Origin: Actinomycetes bacterium
GTDB taxonomy: Bacteria; Actinomycetota; Actinomycetes; Actinomycetales; Microbacteriaceae
Reading direction: 5' to 3'
NCBI GenBank assembly: GCA_023450335.1
Contig: JAEXHA010000047.1
Coordinates: 1 to 55,010 of the forward strand
DNA: 55,010 nucleotides
The notes under the pieces were generated by a model. That model worked only from the letters and a program-made list of their open reading frames with translations. It was not told the DNA's origin and did no database searches. The position numbers and the translations under genes were made by a program. Shown here piece by piece: positions 51,060 to 55,010 of this stretch (its first letter is position 1; each line of letters starts with the position of its first letter).

Positions 51060-51982
51060 CTTCGGTGCTCTATGACGTGCCCGGCCCCCGGGCGGTGCTG
51101 CGCAACCGCGTCCTGGGCGTGGTCACCGTGCTCCTGGTCCTCGTGGCCATCGGCTTCGTCGCCTGGCGCCTGATCGACGCCGGCCAGTTCTCCGCCCAGA
51201 AATGGGAGGTGTTCGGCTATGCGGCGATCTGGCGCGGGTTCGGCGAGGCCACCCTGCGCACGCTGGCAGCGTTCGCCGTCGCCGGGGTGGGCGCGCCCGT
51301 CCTCGGCTTCCTGCTCGCCATCGCTCGGCTGAGCGACCACGCGTGGGTGCGCGTGCCGGCCGCCTGGCTCGTCGAGGTGCTGCGCGCCGTGCCGGTGCTC
51401 GTGTTCATGATCCTGCTGTACTACGGCCTGCCGGTCATCGGCATCCGACTCCCGTCGTACTGGGCGGTCGTCATCGCCCTCATCGCCTACAACGGCTCGG
51501 TGCTGGCCGAGGTGCTGCGCGCGGGCGTCGAATCGCTGCCGCGCGGGCAGAAGGAGGCCGGCTACGCCGTCGGGCTGCGCAAGTCGGGCGTCATGCGCCT
51601 CATCCTCATGCCGCAGGCGATCCGGGCGATGATGCCGGTCATCATCGCCCAGCTGGTCGTCACCCTCAAGGACACGGCGCTCGGCTTCATCATCACCTAC
51701 CCCGAGCTGCTGTACTACGCGAAGACCCTCGGGTCGAACGCGCTGTACGGCTCGCCGCTGATCCCGTCGGCGATCGTCGCCGGCTCGATCTACATTGCGA
51801 TGTGTCTGGCCCTGTCGTACCTCGCGTACCGGGTCGAGAAGCGCCTGCGCCGCTCTGAGAAGGCCACCGGGTTCGAGCCGACCGAAGGGGCGGGGCTCGA
51901 CCCCGCCACCCAGACCGAGGTCATCGCGCTGCGCACCCGCGGCGGCAAGCACGACGCCTCCGGAGGTACCGGCTCCGCGTAG
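51056..51982 (+). CDS. gluD: Glutamate ABC transporter permease GluD
   Basis: 308 residues from ATG 51056. An N-terminal helix (about 18-40) precedes the conserved permease core; the EAA loop is KEAGYAVGLRKSGVMRLILMPQA. The last 45 residues form a cytoplasmic tail. It forms the heterodimeric channel with GluC. Last gene of gluABCD. Confidence 0.93.
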   Translation: MTSVLYDVPGPRAVLRNRVLGVVTVLLVLVAIGFVAWRLIDAGQFSAQKWEVFGYAAIWRGFGEATLRTLAAFAVAGVGAPVLGFLLAIARLSDHAWVRVPAAWLVEVLRAVPVLVFMILLYYGLPVIGIRLPSYWAVVIALIAYNGSVLAEVLRAGVESLPRGQKEAGYAVGLRKSGVMRLILMPQAIRAMMPVIIAQLVVTLKDTALGFIITYPELLYYAKTLGSNALYGSPLIPSAIVAGSIYIAMCLALSYLAYRVEKRLRRSEKATGFEPTEGAGLDPATQTEVIALRTRGGKHDASGGTGSA

Positions 51983-52019
51983 CCCCGCTGACACGACGGG
52001 CCGGGTCACCGCGCGCCGG

Positions 52020-52025
52020 TAGACT
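52020..52025 (+). promoter_or_regulatory. -10 element of pheST (near-leaderless)
   Basis: TAGACT, 8-nt spacer, GTG at 52034. No T-box or Phe leader peptide is visible before pheS; the gap is only 51 bp. Confidence 0.55.
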
Positions 52026-52033
52026 CGGTTCTC

Positions 52034-53074
52034 GTGTCAGACGCACCTGAAATCACGCCCGAGGCGGTGGATGCCGGGGTCACGGCCGCACTCGCGGCCA
52101 TCGCCGCCGCCGGCACGACCGCCGATCTGAAGGCCGCACGCAACGCGCACGCCGGCGAGGGCTCGCCCCTGGCCGCGCTCAACGCGCAGCTGCGGCACGT
52201 GCCGAACGAGCGCAAGGCCGAGTTCGGCAAGCTCGTCGGGCAGGCCCGGGGCCGGGTGACACAGGCGCTCGCCGCCCGCGAGGCAGAGCTGGCCGAGGCG
52301 GAGACGGCCGCCAAGCTCGAGTCCGAGCGCATCGACATCACGGCGCTGCCGGCGCGTGCCCGCGTCGGGGCCCGGCATCCCCTCACCCTGCTGCAGGATC
52401 AGATCGGCGACATCTTCGTCGGCATGGGGTGGGAGATCGCCGAGGGCCCCGAGCTCGAGCACGAGTGGTACAACTTCGACGCGCTCAACCTCGACGCCGA
52501 CCACCCCGCGCGGCAGATGCAGGACACGTTCTACGTCGACCCGGTCGCGAAGCACCTGCTGCTGCGCACGCAGACCAGCCCCGTGCAGATGCGGTCGATG
52601 CTCACGCGCGACCTGCCGATCTACATCATCTCGCCCGGCCGCGTGTACCGCACCGACGAGTTCGACGCGACGCACCTGCCGGTGTTCAGTCAGTTCGAGG
52701 GTCTGGTCATCGACAAGGGCATCACCATGGCGCACCTGCGCGGCACCCTCGACCACGTCGCCCGCGCCCTGTTCGGCGACGAGGCCAAGACGCGACTGCG
52801 CGCCAACTACTTCCCGTTCACCGAGCCGTCGGCCGAGCTGGATCTGTGGCATCCGACTTTCAAGGGCGGTGCCCGCTGGATCGAGTGGGGCGGGTGCGGC
52901 ATGGTCAATCCCAACGTCCTGCGGGCCGCCGGCATCGACCCCGAGGAGTACTCGGGCTTCGCGTTCGGCATGGGGATCGAGCGGACTCTCATGTTCCGCT
53001 CGGATGTGAAGGACATGCGGGACATGGCCGAGGGCGATGTCCGCTTCAGCGAGCAGTTCGGAATGGTGGTCTGA
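52034..53074 (+). CDS. pheS: Phenylalanine--tRNA ligase alpha subunit
   Basis: 346 residues. The N-terminal coiled coil (about 1-90) binds tRNA. The class II core begins at RHPLTLLQDQIGDIFVGMGW, with motif 2 around RVYRTDEFDATHLPVFSQFEG and motif 3 in GFAFGMGIERTLMF. It charges tRNA-Phe together with PheT. GTG start; its stop overlaps the pheT start by one base. Confidence 0.96.
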   Translation: MSDAPEITPEAVDAGVTAALAAIAAAGTTADLKAARNAHAGEGSPLAALNAQLRHVPNERKAEFGKLVGQARGRVTQALAAREAELAEAETAAKLESERIDITALPARARVGARHPLTLLQDQIGDIFVGMGWEIAEGPELEHEWYNFDALNLDADHPARQMQDTFYVDPVAKHLLLRTQTSPVQMRSMLTRDLPIYIISPGRVYRTDEFDATHLPVFSQFEGLVIDKGITMAHLRGTLDHVARALFGDEAKTRLRANYFPFTEPSAELDLWHPTFKGGARWIEWGGCGMVNPNVLRAAGIDPEEYSGFAFGMGIERTLMFRSDVKDMRDMAEGDVRFSEQFGMVV

Positions 53075-55010
53075 TGCGCGTCCCCCTCTCATGGCTGCGT
53101 GAATACGTCGACGTGGCCGGTGACGCCACGCCCGAAGACGTCCTCGCGTCGCTGGTCTCGGTCGGTTTCGAAGAAGAGGACGTGCACACGTTCGGCCTGA
53201 CCGGTCCGATCGTCGTGGGCGAGGTGCTCTCGTTCGTCGAAGAGCCGCAGTCCAACGGCAAGACGATCCGCTGGTGCCAGGTGCGGGTGGCCCCCGACGG
53301 GCAGCAGGCTGCCGACGGCGGCGACGCGGTGCACGGCATCGTGTGCGGCGCCCGCAACTTCTTCGAGGGCGACAAGGTCGTGGTGACCCTCCCCGGCGCC
53401 GTGCTGCCGGGGCCGTTCCCGATCGCGGCGCGCAAGACCTATGGGCACGTCTCCGACGGCATGATCGCCTCAGCCAAGGAACTCGGGCTCGGTGACGAGC
53501 ACTCCGGCATCCTGCGCCTGGTCGAACTGGGCATCGACGCGCCCGTTGGCACGGACGCGATCGCACTGCTGGGGCTGGACGACGTGGCCGTCGAGATCAA
53601 CGTGACCCCCGACCGCGGCTATGCGCTGTCGCTGCGCGGCGTCGCCCGCGAGTACGGCCACGCCACCGGTGCGACCTTCCGCGATCCGGGGCTGCGTGAA
53701 TGGGACGAGCTGCAGCAGCCCGCCGACGGCTTCGTCGTCGCCGTCGACGACGTCGCACCCATCCGCGGCCACGTCGGCGCGAGCGAGTTCGTCGCGCGCA
53801 TCGTGCGCGACGTCGACCCGGGCAAGCCCACACCCGCGTGGATGGTCGCGCGGCTGACGCTCGCCGGCATCCGCTCGCTGGGCGTGCTCATCGACATCAC
53901 CAACTACGTCATGCTCGAGCTGGGCAACCCCATCCACGGGTACGACCTCGACACGCTGTCCGGCGGCATCACGGTGCGGCGTGCGCACGAGGGGGAGCGG
54001 CTCACGACACTCGACGGCAAGGACCGCGCGCTGTCGACCGAAGACCTGCTCATCACCGACGAATCGGGACCCATCGGCTTGGCCGGCGTCATGGGCGGCG
54101 GCACGACCGAGATGACCGGCACCACCCGCAACGTGCTCATCGAAGCGGCGATCTTCGACACCGTCTCGATCGCGCGCACCGCCCGCCGGCACAAGCTGCC
54201 CTCCGAGGCGTCCAAGCGGTTCGAGCGCGGCGTCGACCCGCTCATCCCGTTCGTGGCCGCGCGCCGCGTGGCCGATCTGATGGTCGAGTACGCCGGCGGC
54301 ACCCTCGACACCGAGGTCGGCGGCGCGCTGTTCGCGACCGTCGAGCAGGACGCGATCGCCCTGCCGCAGGGCTTCGTCCCCGCGCTGATCGGCGTCGACT
54401 ACACCGACGCCGAGATCACCGACGCGCTCGAGCTCATCGGCTGCGAGGTCTCCGACGCCGATGACGCCCAGTGGTGGGTCACCCCGCCCACGTGGCGTCC
54501 CGACCTGACCGACAAGTGGACCCTCGCCGAGGAAGTCGCGCGCATCACCGGCTACGACCGCATCGGATCGGTGTTGCCCGTGCCGCCCTCGGGCCGCGGT
54601 TTCACGCCGTCCCAGCAGGGCCGCCGGCGGGTGTCCAACGCGCTCGCGGCGGCCGGGCTGGTCGAGACGCCGTCGTTCGGATTCACCACAGCCGAGCAGA
54701 ACGACCTGCACGGGTCGGCATCGGGGGAGAAGCTGCCCTCGGTCAAGCTCGCCAACCCGCTCGACGGCCAGGCGCCGTTCCTGCGCCGCTCGCTCGTACC
54801 GGGCCTGTTGCAGGTCGCGCACCGCAACGTCTCGCGCGGCCTGACCGACCTGGCGCTGTTCGAGACCGGCACCGTGTTCCTGCCCGCACCGGGCGTCGAG
54901 TACGGCACGGCCACCGTGCCGGCCGCGGCCGTGCGGCCCGACGCGGCCACCCTCGCCGCGCTCGACGCCGCGATCCCGCCGCAGCCACGCCACGTCGCGG
55001 TGCTGCTGAC
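53074..55010 (+). CDS. pheT: Phenylalanine--tRNA ligase beta subunit (3' end outside the window)
   Basis: 645 codons visible of about 830, cut by the window end. MRVPLSWLREYVDV opens it; the EMAP/OB-like tRNA-binding domain (about 40-160) has VVGEVLSFVEEP and GARNFFEGDKVVVTLPGA. The B3/B4 domain carries IDITNYVMLELGNPIHGYD and GVMGG (editing), and B5 begins around FVPALIGVDYTDAEITDALE. It removes Tyr mischarged on tRNA-Phe. Coupled to pheS. Confidence 0.96.
   Translation, partial: MRVPLSWLREYVDVAGDATPEDVLASLVSVGFEEEDVHTFGLTGPIVVGEVLSFVEEPQSNGKTIRWCQVRVAPDGQQAADGGDAVHGIVCGARNFFEGDKVVVTLPGAVLPGPFPIAARKTYGHVSDGMIASAKELGLGDEHSGILRLVELGIDAPVGTDAIALLGLDDVAVEINVTPDRGYALSLRGVAREYGHATGATFRDPGLREWDELQQPADGFVVAVDDVAPIRGHVGASEFVARIVRDVDPGKPTPAWMVARLTLAGIRSLGVLIDITNYVMLELGNPIHGYDLDTLSGGITVRRAHEGERLTTLDGKDRALSTEDLLITDESGPIGLAGVMGGGTTEMTGTTRNVLIEAAIFDTVSIARTARRHKLPSEASKRFERGVDPLIPFVAARRVADLMVEYAGGTLDTEVGGALFATVEQDAIALPQGFVPALIGVDYTDAEITDALELIGCEVSDADDAQWWVTPPTWRPDLTDKWTLAEEVARITGYDRIGSVLPVPPSGRGFTPSQQGRRRVSNALAAAGLVETPSFGFTTAEQNDLHGSASGEKLPSVKLANPLDGQAPFLRRSLVPGLLQVAHRNVSRGLTDLALFETGTVFLPAPGVEYGTATVPAAAVRPDAATLAALDAAIPPQPRHVAVLL

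Overview
The window looks like a chromosomal segment of a high-GC actinobacterium of the family Microbacteriaceae, most likely Microbacterium or a close relative. The grounds are the base composition, the protein sequences, and gene neighbourhoods typical of that family: pgsA-cinA-clgR-DUF3046-recA-recX-miaB-miaA-dapF-hflX, lexA back to back with a LysM gene, his genes followed by SseB/DUF1844/infC-rpmI-rplT, and gluABCD next to pheST. The assignment is inferred, not computed. I see 61 protein genes, the last cut by the window end. I see no rRNA, tRNA, CRISPR array, insertion sequence, integrase or phage gene. Almost all of it is core genome.

Layout. 121-4013 (minus): AarF-type kinase and PadR regulator, then MFS exporter and DUF167 protein. 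4129-4398: rpsO with a terminator. 4489-7510 (minus): surE and a PfkB-family kinase (coupled), then a membrane acyltransferase. 7600-9521: a flavin monooxygenase and its FMN reductase partner. 9567-10707 (minus): class I amidotransferase and two small proteins, one a very acidic 58-residue protein. 10996-13275: pnp behind a long structured leader. 13526-16607: aldo/keto-reductase-like protein, phosphatase, phosphotransferase, acetyltransferase. 16692-24670: dapB and a small membrane protein, epimerase/OsmC/thioredoxin-like genes (minus), thyA-folA, an SDR, dapA-rnj. 24735-31380: ftsK, pgsA-cinA, clgR, DUF3046, recA, recX. 31498-39534: miaB-miaA-ypeA-like, dapF, a methyltransferase, hflX, S9 peptidase. 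39642-41550: isochorismatase-family hydrolase, lexA, LysM protein. 41575-45517: hisC, hisB-hisH, priA, SseB. 45638-47564: DUF1844 and infC-rpmI-rplT. 47663-55010: rRNA methyltransferase, gluABCD, pheS-pheT.

How the parts work together. dapA, dapB and dapF belong to the diaminopimelate/lysine pathway. thyA-folA couples dTMP synthesis to folate recycling. pnp and RNase J are RNA-turnover enzymes. recA and lexA each carry a LexA-type operator, and one operator between lexA and the LysM gene can control both, giving an SOS circuit with a probable division inhibitor.

Regulation. The clearest theme is transcription starting at or next to the start codon: a TANNNT -10 element lies 6-9 nt upstream of the start codon in about 18 genes on both strands. 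Several other genes have long structured leaders (pnp, infC, recA, the LysM gene). I find no clearly new multi-gene system. The best leads are the lexA/LysM promoter with a perfect 12-bp inverted repeat at its predicted transcript 5' end, the ATC start and attenuator-like leader of infC, the alternative hairpins before pnp, and an aldo/keto-reductase-fold protein missing three of four catalytic residues.
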